A stretch of 64,000 nucleotides of DNA from NCBI RefSeq assembly GCF_017591435.1, contig NC_059301.1, forward strand, positions 13,965,754-14,029,753, read 5' to 3'. The translations under genes were made by a program, and so were the position numbers. How positions within the stretch are numbered: position 1 is the first letter of the stretch; each line of letters opens with the position of its first letter. This stretch comes from Portunus trituberculatus. Lineage: Eukaryota > Arthropoda > Malacostraca > Decapoda > Portunidae. Shown piece by piece: positions 38,056 to 50,550 of the stretch. Under the pieces are notes generated by a model. That model searched no databases. It was not told the origin of the DNA and saw only the letters and a list, made by a program, of their open reading frames with translations.

Positions 38056-40087
38056 TGTCCTGGTCTGGATACATGAGGTAGAAATGCGTGAATGTACTCT
38101 TTGTTAAGAGGGACCTGTGAAGATATAGTGAAGATGGATTCATGCACTATATTTTTCTAAGAGGAAACTATAGATATGACAGAAATGAGAGGGAGTACTA
38201 TTTTTTCTTGAGAAACTCCAAAAATATGATAGGTTTATTATTATCATTACCAATATTTTTTTTCTTTTCTAACGAAAGATAGACTCAAGATCGACTCAAA
38301 TTCAAGATATGAAGATGAAAAGACTCGCTAGTTATTTTTTATTATCACAAAACATTGCACAAAATATCGCTGCGATGGCTGTATACTGATTAATTTCTTT
38401 TATTTACTTTACTTTGCTTTACATCAATAGTGTTTCCATAAAATATCATATCAGCTACGGCGTTTCATATATGAATATGTCTTAATTTCCTAGTGACTAA
38501 TGATTGAAATAATAAAAAGGCAGATTCACTTCATCGCGTCTCTTTGTTAGTAAGGACGTAATTTCCCGAGCACCTGTTTCAGTAACACCATCAAACCACA
38601 CCCTGGGCCACTTTTCTGAAACGCTGCTTTCGCTCATAAAGAATATATTTCAAAAGCCACAGAGGTTATTAGTCAATTTCTCATGGATGTTTCTCCTATT
38701 GTTAGTGTAGAATTCTTGTTAGCTCTTCGTTAGTATCGTTAAAACACCCTTAGGAACCATGATAATTACCACTAGAATATGATGAAAGTAGTCGCGGAGC
38801 GCTGACACGTTTGAAAGCATGTGTTACTGTAAAAGTGTTGTGGCATAGTTATATTATCCTATATTCAATTTTCTTAGCTTTCAAGTAAGAGCACTTTAAT
38901 TTTCTTCTTTTTCATCAATCGGTATAAAACATGTTTCTTTTTTCGCATAGATATAACTATTGTTTTATTTTAGTATTTTCTGACATTTCTTTAAAATTTT
39001 TAGAGTATCATTCCTTCTCTTCATTATCTTTTTATATAACCTTATCTATTTTCTTCGTCAACAAGATCTCATATATACATCTTTTTGCCACATTTAATTC
39101 TTTCACACCTACAACAACAGCGTTTACTTCTAATTCGATTCCTTATTCTTCCAATAAAAAAAAGAAAAAAAATTCAACACAGACGCTATACTTTACCTTT
39201 TATAGTCACCGGGAAAGAAAGAGAGAAAGAGAGAGGATTTCGCTTAGTACAAGCTAGCTGTCTGGGGCAAGGGAAAAGCTCTGGGCGAGGCACTCAGGTC
39301 CATAAAGCAGTCGTGTCTCCTCTGCACTGGTCCTCATGAGTTGTAGTATGTGTTGGGCAGGATGTGGATTCTCCGGATGACGCATGAGTTGGAAAGAGGG
39401 AGGGAGGGAGGGAGGGAGGGAACTGATAGAGTTTGTTATTGTAAAGTAAAGATGTCAAGACTGGCTTTTCTAGTGAATGATAATAAGTAGTACATTATAA
39501 AATCAATATGATGGAACTAAGGACATAGGTGATGTTAGAAATCATAGTGACATTACTGGGTGAATGGAACTCAAGCTCAAATACATATAGAGCTGTAATG
39601 GAAAGAACGAAAAAAAAAAAAAAACTTGAAGAATAACATGAATGACATAAAATGAAAGCAAGAAAGGAAGAAAGAATATACATCAAAGGAAGAAATTAGA
39701 AAGAAAGAAACGGGCACGTGAAACAAGGAGGAAATATTTAGTGACGATATGGATGAAGAAACAATTATGATTTTACAAGAAAATCATAAATCAGGTAAAT
39801 AGCTGGCGACTAGCGCGTGCTGTATAGGGTTAGCCGTTAATCACGGTCCAGATCAGCCATGTACACCACCTCCACTCCCACAAATGCTTCATACCAAGGA
39901 AACTACACAAGTCACATGTTCCATGCTCCATACATAAGCATCCCTTCCCACTCCTGCACCGCCATTCCTTTCCCAGACCCCGTGCCATGACCACCTCCCC
40001 ACCACTGATGTAGACACCAACCACCACCACCATCACCCACCATCATCATATAACCATGAGGAAATATTGCAGTCACTAAGAAAAGTA

Positions 40088-40129
<42 letters not shown>

Positions 40130-42065
40130 TGTGTGTGCCACATAAGTGTTTCAGAAATGGGACTTAATAGTGGTTCGTATTTTCAAACACTTTTATGCTT
40201 CACTTCCATAATTTCAAAAGGGTTTATTAGATTTATATATTAAAATTTTTTTCTTAAGGAGTTTACTTTTTTAGAGGCAAAGTGACAAGATTTCTACACT
40301 GGTAAGTGGAAAAACATTCTTGAAAACCCCTCTAATTATCTCTGTGGCCTTGGAAAGTAGCTGTAGTGAGAAAGCAAAACGTTTCAGAAATGGGACCTAA
40401 CAATGACTGACTGATCTTTCCGTCCTCTTCTACCTAGGTACGGTAATCTCCAATGATATTTCACCTTCCCAATGGCTAATAATACTAATATTATATGTTA
40501 GCTTCTCTTATTCTCGTATCTCTCACATTCCACTATCAGATGTTGAATAGTCTCCTTTCACCCCCGTACTAAGTGACGCAATACAAGATAAAAAGGTGAA
40601 CATTGAGTCCCCGTACAAAACACATGGATTGTTTACAGTTACATCACGACCCAAAACACAGGAGCTTCTGGCCTTCTGCTACTGCTACCCTCTCAGCCAG
40701 CGTTGGCCGAAATGGGACTCAGTTAGGTCGGTAAGATAGTTAACAGTTCACTTAATATAATGCAACAGTGGTATTTAAAGTGAGTGGTATAATGAATGAG
40801 GTGGAGGGTGTCGAGAAAGTGAATCTATACGGTGTACCCTCCCGTGGCGGTGAGGCAGCGATGACGCAACGCTGGGGAGTAATAGCTGCGAGTGTGAAGG
40901 TGTTACGTGTGTGACTAAAGTAATATAAGCGCCCTAGGGGGAAATTGAAGTTACCAATCTTATTAATACCGACGCTACAGAACAAGCAAGCTAGAGTACC
41001 GGGCGAGATAGCAGTGTTATAGGGTAAGGGGAGACCAAACAAGCCGAATTTGGTATACCTCAGAAATCCAAGGGAAAGTTACCGCTTTTGGGGAAATCGT
41101 AGTCAACAAACATTGGATATTTTTCCTCCGCGTTCATGATCCCTGCTATACTATCCTTTTTTCTATGTAAGAAAGGAAAGCTGGCCAAGGTCAACAAAAT
41201 AAAAGGCCCACTTAGTTGCTAGTCTCTTCTCAGGTCCGAAAGAGTTAAGCCAAAGAAAGGGATAGATTTCTTGAGACCTCTTCTATATATGAAGTCAGGT
41301 TATAGGGCAAATGCAGAAGCAGGGAGGGAGCTCCAAAGTTTACCTGAGAAGAGTATGAATGATTAAGACTTCTGGTTAACCTATCCCAGGTCACTAACCT
41401 TACTAGTTAGTGTCTGTGCTCTCTGTATCTCCCGCTATGCTATCCTAACCAGTAACATTGCATTGTAACACAATACAACTTACCTTCTTCTCTATCCCCA
41501 ACAAACCCTGTGGGAAACTAAGTAAGATTTTAGGGTGGGGGAAACAAAAGGACATTCTAGTAAAATCTTAAAATTGGGCACTATATTTTGAAAACAGAAA
41601 CTTTCTTGCCCAACCTAATTTAACCTAACCTCTCTGGAAATTAGTAAACAAATGTTTATTCCCTACCACTGGTGTTGTCTTTTTTGTGATTGTTAAGAGT
41701 GAATAGTTTAGGGATGGCATTGCAGATATACTCAGCAAGAGTACTTAACATCAAAGAATATTCAAGATGCACAAGATCACGGATAAGTGCCACCATATAA
41801 GCTCTTATTCTCATCATAAGAATGATTGATAAGTTATAATGATGTAGATATACAATTAAAAGTTATGTAAGGCCAGTCTCATAGTTTGGTCTGAATGAGT
41901 TCATGGTTGTCAGTGAAAGTAAGTGTTCTGTATTTTCTCATTGTTCAGGTACTATAACAACCTTTAACTAGATCTCCTTTTGAATTCTAGGGTTAAACAT
42001 TTTTATTACTAGCTACTTATTTTCATTACATATTTACTAAATAACTTTCTCTCCGCTCAGTGAAA
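38056..42065. other. Intergenic region upstream of gene B and SDHAF1
   Basis: Promoter sequence for gene B (minus) and SDHAF1 (plus) must lie here, since the two genes are divergent. Also present are copies of the cagaaacg dispersed repeat (38607-38755 and 40146-40400), TC/TG tracts near 40088-40137 and a fragment related to 4690-4860 at 41230-41390. A pyrimidine-rich tract ending in ctccgctcag at 42060 looks like a splice acceptor just ahead of the SDHAF1 ATG, implying a non-coding 5' exon further left. Confidence 0.5.
40146..40400. repeat. Dispersed repeat family (cagaaacg type), copy with paired ends
   Basis: Opens with gtttcagaaatgggact and closes with cgtttcagaaatgggacct, that is, near-identical direct ends about 240 bp apart. 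Internal segments (ttcaaaagggttt, attatctctgtggcctt) match the copies near 29756, 38607 and 57170. Confidence 0.5.
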
Positions 42066-42299
42066 ATGGCTCGTCATAGTAAGATTCAGCTGGAAGTGCT
42101 TCGCCTATACAAGCAGTGTCTCCGAGCAGCTGAAAAGAAACCTGGGTTCTATAATAATGTTCAGTATGAGTTTAGAAAAAATGCCACCATTCCAAAGACT
42201 GAAATCCTGCGTGTGGAGCACCTGCTGAGACAGGGATGGCGCAAGCTTAAGATGATGCAGGACCCTTTTGTCAGTAGCATGGGCCGCTTCCAGAAGTGA
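42066..42299 (+). CDS. SDHAF1: Succinate dehydrogenase assembly factor 1 (LYR-family mitochondrial protein)
   Basis: A single coding exon of 77 residues. The start (Met-[AS]-Arg-His-Ser), the VLRLYK segment, the YEFRKNA block and the RVEHLLRQGWRKL block match SDHAF1. In this family the protein acts in the mitochondrial matrix, helping iron-sulphur cluster delivery to the SdhB subunit of complex II. The canonical Leu-Tyr-Arg signature is Leu-Tyr-Lys here (residues 14-16). It is shorter than the human protein (115 residues), which has a long C-terminal extension. The ATG at 42066 is chosen because homology starts there; a splice-acceptor-like sequence ends at 42060, so a 5' UTR intron is likely. 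LIPT2 starts 126 bp after the stop on the same strand. Confidence 0.93.
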   Translation: MARHSKIQLEVLRLYKQCLRAAEKKPGFYNNVQYEFRKNATIPKTEILRVEHLLRQGWRKLKMMQDPFVSSMGRFQK

Positions 42300-42425
42300 A
42301 CAATGTGAATCTTTGATGGAAAAAAAACATTGTATACAGTGGCAGTGTTAAGATATTTTCAAATTGATTAAAACTAAAGAAATTTGGTTATCAGATCAGT
42401 CTTAGATACTTCCTGCCTCACGAAC

Positions 42426-44679
42426 ATGGGAAGTAAGGTTATTTATTTGCACAAACTGGGACGCATGCCATACTTGGCTGCCTGGGAGCTCCAGAAGAGG
42501 ACGGCATTGGAGGTGATGAAAAATGTGAGGTGTGGAAGGGAGCCCGGCCACCGGCTACTGCTGGTGGAGCATGACCCAGGTGAGGGTGGATGTGAGGCCT
42601 CTGTAATGCCTCATGCTCTCAGACATTAGGCTTTTTCTCTAAAGAATGAACATGATAGGGAGAAGCTAGGGACCAAACCCTGGATGGCACAGTGTACACA
42701 ACTGACTCATTGCTGGGTAGGCTAACATGATCTCTGAGTGTTGGGTCCAAGTCAGTCTTGACTTTCCTGCCATTCAAAGTGGAACTGGAAATTGAAACAA
42801 CCTGTATTTAAGGAGCTTTTGTTTTTCTATGATTAATTTTTTGGAAAATTTATATCTCATATGGTAGGCTTAATATTCTGAGATCTAGTATTCATCAGAT
42901 GCTTTTCAAATTGTAACTTAGACTAACAGAACCTTGTGACTTCTGGCATCTAGCTAAACACATCCACAATAATTTTGGTTCTTCATCTTTCCTTCCTGTA
43001 TTTCAGCCTCATAGTACCACTGCCATATAATCTATTTCTAAAGCTGAAAAACTCTACCTTAGATGATTCAAGCTTCTTCCGTCTTCCTTCTGATTACTTC
43101 ATGCTACCAATTAATGCTTACAGACTTGATGGGTTCCTATTGTTCTCCAAAACTGTGTCTTCCTACTTGCACCTTGCAAAGTCAAACATTTTCAACTCTG
43201 TCTGCCAATATCTGCCTTTTCTTCTTACTGGAAGTTTGCCTCTTTAATCCTTCAAACTACTATTCCATTGCTTTTATTTCCTGCCTATCTATAGTTTTTA
43301 ATCTATTGTCAACAGAAAAGTGGAACTATATGCCCCAAATATGGATAAATATTCAAAGAAAATGATGGTGAGGCATGTTGAGTGTAGACAGCAGAATATG
43401 GTTGAAACTCTGCAGCTTGCCGAGATGCTTAAATTTGTTCTATTTTCTTCATATTTGTTTGAATTCAAAATGTACTTCTAATGAATATTTCTTGTGTTTT
43501 GCCAAATTAAATTTCATTGCCTTGCCAAGTTATATCAAACTCTTATGATACACAACCTCTCTGTTATCATTTTACACACTAATATAGAATGTATTTTCTT
43601 AGTGTATACAACAGGACTCCGTAAAGATGATTATACACCAGAGATAGAGGCAGAACTGCGACAGATAGGAGCAGACTTCTACCGAACTAACCGAGGTGGC
43701 CTCATTACCTTCCATGGGCCAGGACAGCTGACAGCCTACCCCATCCTCCACCTCAGATCCTTCAGCCCTGGCATCAAGTGGTACAAATGTGGATTTCCTT
43801 TTTTAAATTTAAATAAATTGTTAAAAAATGAAAAAAATATCGACTTGCAATTCAGTAGACAAAAATATAGATGTCTTCTTTGCTTGGCTGCTTTGTTGAC
43901 ATTTCACACATATATGTAAAGAAAGATCTTGGTAAAAGAAAAGCAGCATATTGTAGTATTTTCCTTTCATTGTTGTGAGCAGAGAAGCTAAGAGAGTGAG
44001 TGGTATGAGTGAATGTTATTGTGAAAGTTGTGTGCTTTGTCTTCTCTACACCCTTTTTGTATGTTGTTGTTGTTGTTGTTGTTTTGTGTATATAAGTGGA
44101 ATTCATATGAAGTTCATTGCTCCCAGGTATGTGTGTGCCCTGGAGCGCACAGTGATACGCACCCTGAGGGCGCTGGGCATCACCGCACAGACCTCTCCCC
44201 ACACTGGCGTGTGGGTGGGAGACAACAAGATATGCGCATTAGGTGTGTCCAGGCTTACAAGTTCCACTACTGTATGGTGAAAGAAATCTTGACTGTTTGG
44301 ATGATGTGTTTGTGTTGTGTTAGTTTCATTTTCATTGATTTGTTACCTGTATTGGTGCTTGTATTTTATAAGCTTATTACTTTAAAACAAGTAATAAATT
44401 ACTTTCACACCTTTGTCACCAGGTCTGCAAGGTCGCCATGTCACGACTCATGGGTTGGGCCTCAACTGCAACACAGACTTGCAGTGGTTTGACCACATTG
44501 TGCCGTGCGGCATCCCAGACAAGGGTGTCACAAGTGTCACCCGGGAGCTGGGAAGGGAGGTCACCATACGGGAAGTGGAGCCATATTTTCTAGAGGCATT
44601 TTCAGAGATATTTAATTGCAAAATTGTGATGAGCCAGCCTGACTTTGAAGATAAAGACATACCATCCCATCATATATAG
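42426..44679 (+). CDS. LIPT2: Lipoyl(octanoyl) transferase, mitochondrial
   Basis: Four exons: 42426-42579, 43603-43780, 44127-44242, 44423-44679, giving 234 residues, close to the 231 of human LIPT2. All introns are GT-AG and phases join cleanly. The enzyme moves octanoyl groups from mitochondrial acyl carrier protein to lipoate-dependent proteins such as GCSH, the first step of protein lipoylation. Family motifs are all present: RGGLITFHGPGQ with the active-site His, GDNKICALG with the conserved Lys, GRHVTTHG, and VPCGIPDKGVTSV with the catalytic Cys. The start is the first ATG in frame, just ahead of a segment that matches the LipB N-terminus. An ATTAAA at 44682, directly after the stop, may be a polyadenylation signal. 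Its 5' end is only 126 bp from the SDHAF1 stop. Confidence 0.95.
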
Positions 44680-45240
44680 CATTAAAGAAATCCATTTTAA
44701 TTTTGAGCTTTTTGTGTGATTGTTCTAAGGTACAAGTCAAACTATGAGATGATAAAGTATAATTTTTATGTGAAATCTGCAAATATGTAAATATATTCTG
44801 TGAATATCTTATCCATTCTTCTTATACTTATTTACGACTGAGAGTGTTAAGTGGACAAGAGTGACTGCTTGTGAAATGTAAGGACAGAGTAGATAGCAAG
44901 AGTGTGAGAGAAAGGATAAGAGGAAAATAGGATACATACAAGGTTGACAAAAACAAAAATCAAAGATTGGACATGCTCTCCTGTCATGTCATGCCTTGGA
45001 GCACCACTGGCCATGATACCCAACACATGGACTGACATGCATAACTGATTAAAAACCAAGTTGCAGTAAAGAAGGAATATTCAAGTTTGAACATCAATTT
45101 ACAGTATATCAAAATAATAGCTAACTCATTTCTAGAGATGTTAATGACAATATTTATATCCATCCATATAAACATTTAATTAAATTATATTGCCAATTAT
45201 CCATAAAGTTCTGTAGATGGTGAATTATATAGTTAGGGAT

Positions 45241-45560
45241 GCAGTGGCATAGTGGATAAGGTGGTGAGTGTGGGACCAGGCAGACATCCATGTGTAGGTT
45301 CAAATCCCACCATGTAACTCCTTGAAACTATGCCATTTATTGAGTTGTTTAAAGTTACCTACATGTCACCATGATCCCAGGTTCTGGGTAGTTACACCAA
45401 AGATGCACTTACATGGTGATATGGACCCTAATATGGGTACCACTATAAATAAAATTGTCTGTGCCACTAATGGGTGGAAGCTGAACAGCATTTCCTATAC
45501 ATACTCTTCAAGTATACCTACAGGCACTATAGGCCATAGCGTAAAAAAAGAAAAAAAAAT
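45241..45560 (+). mobile_element. tRNA-derived SINE (family 1), copy 2
   Basis: The head has a clear A box (tggcatagtggataagg) and B box (aggttcaaatcccacc). The body aligns throughout with 26550-26873, and the copy ends in an A-rich tail (45542-45560). Confidence 0.88.
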
Positions 45561-45860
45561 ATGAATACCTGTTATACAGATGGTGAGTTACATAACTGGT
45601 GACGTTTCCTTATGCTCTACTTGAGTAACCCTGGAGACTCTCCCATCCTCACCATGTCTGAATCCACGTAAGGGCAGTCAGTACACATCTCATCCTTCCT
45701 TCTGGTTGGTCAACAAATGGATACCCGAGAAAATCTGGAACTGGTGATGGGTTGGTGTCCTGGGATAAGGAATGGCATCCAACACAGGTTTAAAGGTCAA
45801 TGGGACACATGAATGCTGAGGTCACACTACAACACCATATGCTCCAGATTTTATATTACT

Positions 45861-46067
45861 TTAACCCTTTCAGTACCATGATGCATTTTGATATTCATTC
45901 TGCTTATTTGGTGATTTTATAAAGGTTTGAAACTTACGTGAGGGATTAAAATGTGAAGACTGGCCATTAATCTTCTGACCTCCATAAATATCTCCTAATG
46001 TCAATAAAATAGTCCAGTCATACACAAATTTCAATGTAAAAATGTGTCCCAGTATTGAAAAGGTTAA
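45861..46067 (-). mobile_element. piggyBac-like MITE, copy 3, with TTAA flanks
   Basis: A 199-bp element (45865-46063) with TTAA at 45861-45864 and 46064-46067. Ends are ccctttcagtaccatga on the left and the reverse complement of cccagtattgaaaagg on the right. Its interior, read on the minus strand, matches copies at 7409 and 22448 (for example tttatggaggtcagaag and cctttataaaatcaccaaat). Confidence 0.8.
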
Positions 46068-46389
46068 CTTTAGTCCCCAGCCAAATGTGAAACAGTGGCA
46101 GGAGCTTTATGGTGCATTGTAATAAGGATATACTGAAAAATATGATTTTGGAATGTTTTTCTTAGAATGATGTGAACAGAAACATGATTAAAATGTAACT
46201 TATATAACAATAGTATACATAACAACAGTCATGGAATATTTCAATACAGATCAAATAATAAATTTCTTCAGATCATGTCCTGGAAATTGAAGACACACTT
46301 GGATCATTTACTGGGTAGCCTTTGCATCCAGCTTATCATTGACACACGTCCAAGAAGTCAGATCATTATAATCTAATTTTATATATTAT

Positions 46390-46615
<226 letters not shown>

Positions 46616-46837
46616 CATAGGATGGTCCAGTGGAGAGGACAGTCTCATGGAGTACCCTGATGCACTCCAGGAGCTTAGGCATAGCATAGCACATTGTCAC
46701 TGAGCAAAATGATGGTGATGATGATCTCAGCCCTTGGACATCTGTTGATGTTAGGCTGGGTGTGACAGTAAGCCTGAAAGTAAGTAATCTCAGAACAAAG
46801 AAATATGTTGTTGGTGGTGGGTGAGGCACCGGTGAGC

Positions 46838-48919
46838 TCATGTCCGCACTTGGAAGCGACCAGCCTTGGTGACGTACTTAACACCCTTAAATGGGTTATA
46901 CTTCTCCCCATAGATGTCCAAACGGTTCACCTTGAGGCCAGAGAGAGCCCGCTGTGTGACAACAAACTGCACCTGTGAAACAATATCTTGCTGTAAATAC
47001 TCTAGTAAAAGTTTATGATGTGCTATAAAGGAGGTTGTGGAAGTGATAGTAGTGAATTAACTTCCAGATAATGAAAGATATAAGACTAAACATATAAAAT
47101 ACAATTTTAAATTTATATATTATCAAGCATCTCACATTTATTATTGGGTTGCTCTCTGGGGGAGGAGATCCACTTTGTACACTGATCTGAAAATAAAAAG
47201 AAATCCTTGTAACCAAATCAAAAGACACACACACAACTTTGAATTCCTGTATAAGTTGATCTGCACATATGGGAAAGTCACGTCTGTTACAGGGCGCCAA
47301 AAGAAGCACACAGCACTCACATTGCCGCGCATGTTTGGTAGCTTGGTGGGGTCAATGCGGCCAATGTTCCAGTTGAGGAGCTTGGACACTGGGTCAAAGG
47401 TGTACTTTCCTTGTGTCACGGTGAGGTTACAATTCAGAACACACTTTGGCATAGGTATCTCCAACACAACACCCTCCACCTGAAACATGATGCATTTATT
47501 TCAATTGATCCGTCTACTTTCAAATACATAGTTTTTTTTCAGAAATAATACAATCATTAATCATTTAACTTCACATTATTGACAAAAGCTTTTTATCCAT
47601 TGGGAATCTATTTATATCTTCCAGTTAACATGCAAACTACCTTGTTTCTCTAGTCTTTTCTTTAAGCCTTGCCTCTTACTCCAGCTCAGGCACTAATGAT
47701 ATTAATATCAGCCTCATTGTCTATCAACTAAATTTCTATCTTGCTCTACATTCACATTCTCCTCTTAATTTTGCACAATATATCTTAAACCTCTGTTTGT
47801 TTCTTGATTAATGAAATGTGTCGTGTCTTGACATCATGTACTGATAAATTTATTAACAGCAAAGCAATACTGACAACAACTCACCACTCGACCCATAGTC
47901 TGCTTGGGACCCACAGTAATGTCCAGCCTGCCACCACCCACATCTCTGAAGGAAATGTTGTGTCGGATGTACACGGGGATGGCCACCACTGACTGGGGGC
48001 CTATGTGGTAGGAAAGCAGGCGAGAGTTTCCATCTGGTGGGATGAAGGACAACACCCTCTCGGACTGTACAGGAAGCAAAGTAGGAAAGAGTTAAAATAC
48101 TTTCTATTCAAATAAAAGAATACTACGACACATTTACCAACAAAAAGCACAGAAATTTTTAAAATATAACAACACTCATTCACTGAGATAAAAGGTATCA
48201 TTTATTAAACCATAATGCTGAACTCAGCAGTGAAATATACACCACCAGACAAATCACTGGTGTTTACTTTCAGTATATTTAGACACACAATGCCATGCCT
48301 TCAAACATCATGGAAAAAATGAGAAATTCACCTGAAAGATAGATAAAATGGCTGTGAGAGGCTTTGAATGGGAATGAAAGCTTTGCCAGCACACTCAGGA
48401 ACACAACACTCTAACGCCTAACTGATCAAGCCAAAATAATTAACGAAACACAAATTATTTTGTCAGCTTTGAACATCCTGGCACTATAAACACAATATAA
48501 CATTCCATTCTTTGCAGTTCTTACACAATTCCATCCCTGCATCTCACATATCCAATGCACAGCAACATTTCATGATTGAATAATGAGATCCTGGCTTAGT
48601 TGGAATGGGAAATTTAAGTTCGTGTTGGCTTACCTCCCAGCGCTTGAGTCTGACACATGGGTGGAAGGATATGTCATCAAAGAGTCGAGAGTTCATGAAG
48701 GTAAGGGTGAGGTCTGGCATCCCTGATAATTTCACACAGCAGTCAATCTGAACAGGTGACAAAATGATACTGTTAATTTGTGGATACTGCAACACTACCA
48801 TAGAACTTCTACAACAGACCAGAACTTGCTATTGAGTTGAAAAGGTTTCCAAGTAAAAATTGTCAAGTTTGTGCACCAAAAGCTGAATTTATATTTGGTC
48901 TTTCATAGTACAAAAATAT

Positions 48920-49007
<88 letters not shown>

Positions 49008-50491
49008 AGTATGATATATTATGTGAAATAAGTAAGTTGAAATCTAAAACCTCAAATTAAACAAGAAGTAAAATAAAATATAGGTATGCACCAACTCAGC
49101 TACTTGAAAAAAAAAAAAAAAAAAAAAAAAAAAGATGACCACTACGCATGAACCAAAATGACAGGCAAGCTGCAGGAAGTCACTCAACTCACATAGCCTT
49201 GAATTTCAGCTGTGACCGTGCCACCAGCCTTGTCAATGATGGCGTCCACCTCCTCAGTCACATCAAAGTAGGCTTCATTGTTGGTGTACTTGACTCCTGA
49301 CCGCCGCCAAGGCACATTGCTCAGCTGGCCGGTGGGCAGTGTGGCACTCACACTGTGGAGGAGGAGCAGGAATGCACACCTCAAGTTAGCTGGCTGCACC
49401 TCCACATAGGCCATAAGCCTATGTTAGGGTACTGTTTCTTCACATAAAAGATTTCATGGTCGCCTTATTTGTTGCATACACTATTTACACTTCTGCTCCT
49501 TGTCTTCTGGGTACTAAATAGTAAGTGCATATATAGGTTTGCTAATGAGAAATGAACAATTAGATGATTACTTCAATAGAATACAGTTAGGTATTGTACA
49601 ATTAATGTGGATATGTACTATATAAAAACACAACTAAGGTAATGAAAAAAATATAAATCTCTTTATAAAAATTCAGTTGTGAAACAAAAATTCTAAAGGT
49701 TTGAGAAGTGTACACAAGAAAAGGGTAAACTTGCTGTAAAGTATTAATATAGAAAATATAGAAATCAGTGATATACTCAGTGATGTGGTAATTGTAAGAA
49801 ATATCAAGGAACAAACAGAAATGGGGGGGAGGTCAGCAGTGTTAGGTCACCATCCAGGACTAATCTTGGGTGGCACAGTGCTCTGTCCATAACAGTTTGC
49901 TTAACAGCTAATGTTAATAACAGGCCAAGAGGCTAAAATGTGACGGAATGCGTGTCAACATCAATATGGACATAAATATTTGTTTGTAGATGCCTAGTTT
50001 CTGTCATCCATGTAAGGAGATTTTAGTCTTGTAGAGATAACCTATTCTTTTCCTGACAATCCACATTTGGGCTCCTTTCAACTTAAATATCTCTCTCTCT
50101 CTCTCTCTCTTAATGGATTTATCACTCATTTCATGGCTACTAAAACAAATCAACACTCCATTAGTTACTCTTCTCTCCAGCTGTTTACATTCCTAAGTCA
50201 TGAATCTCCGTTTCCTTTGCCACAAAATAAAGTTTCCATTAGCCCAGTGCAACAGCCTTTCATTAGCCAAATATCAACTGTCAGATTTCTTAACTTCAGC
50301 TGTTTAAGCTTTAAGAGTGGACCTTTAACTAGATCATCTTAGCTATTCCATTTCGACATAGCTTAATGCCTTCCTATTACAATGCCAGGAGGTTATCTAC
50401 TTGCTAAGAATCCTACTCTGTTTACACCATTATCTAGCTGATGGCTTCTCACTCCTCCATCTCTCTCACGCACACACACACACACACATGC

Positions 50492-50550
<59 letters not shown>

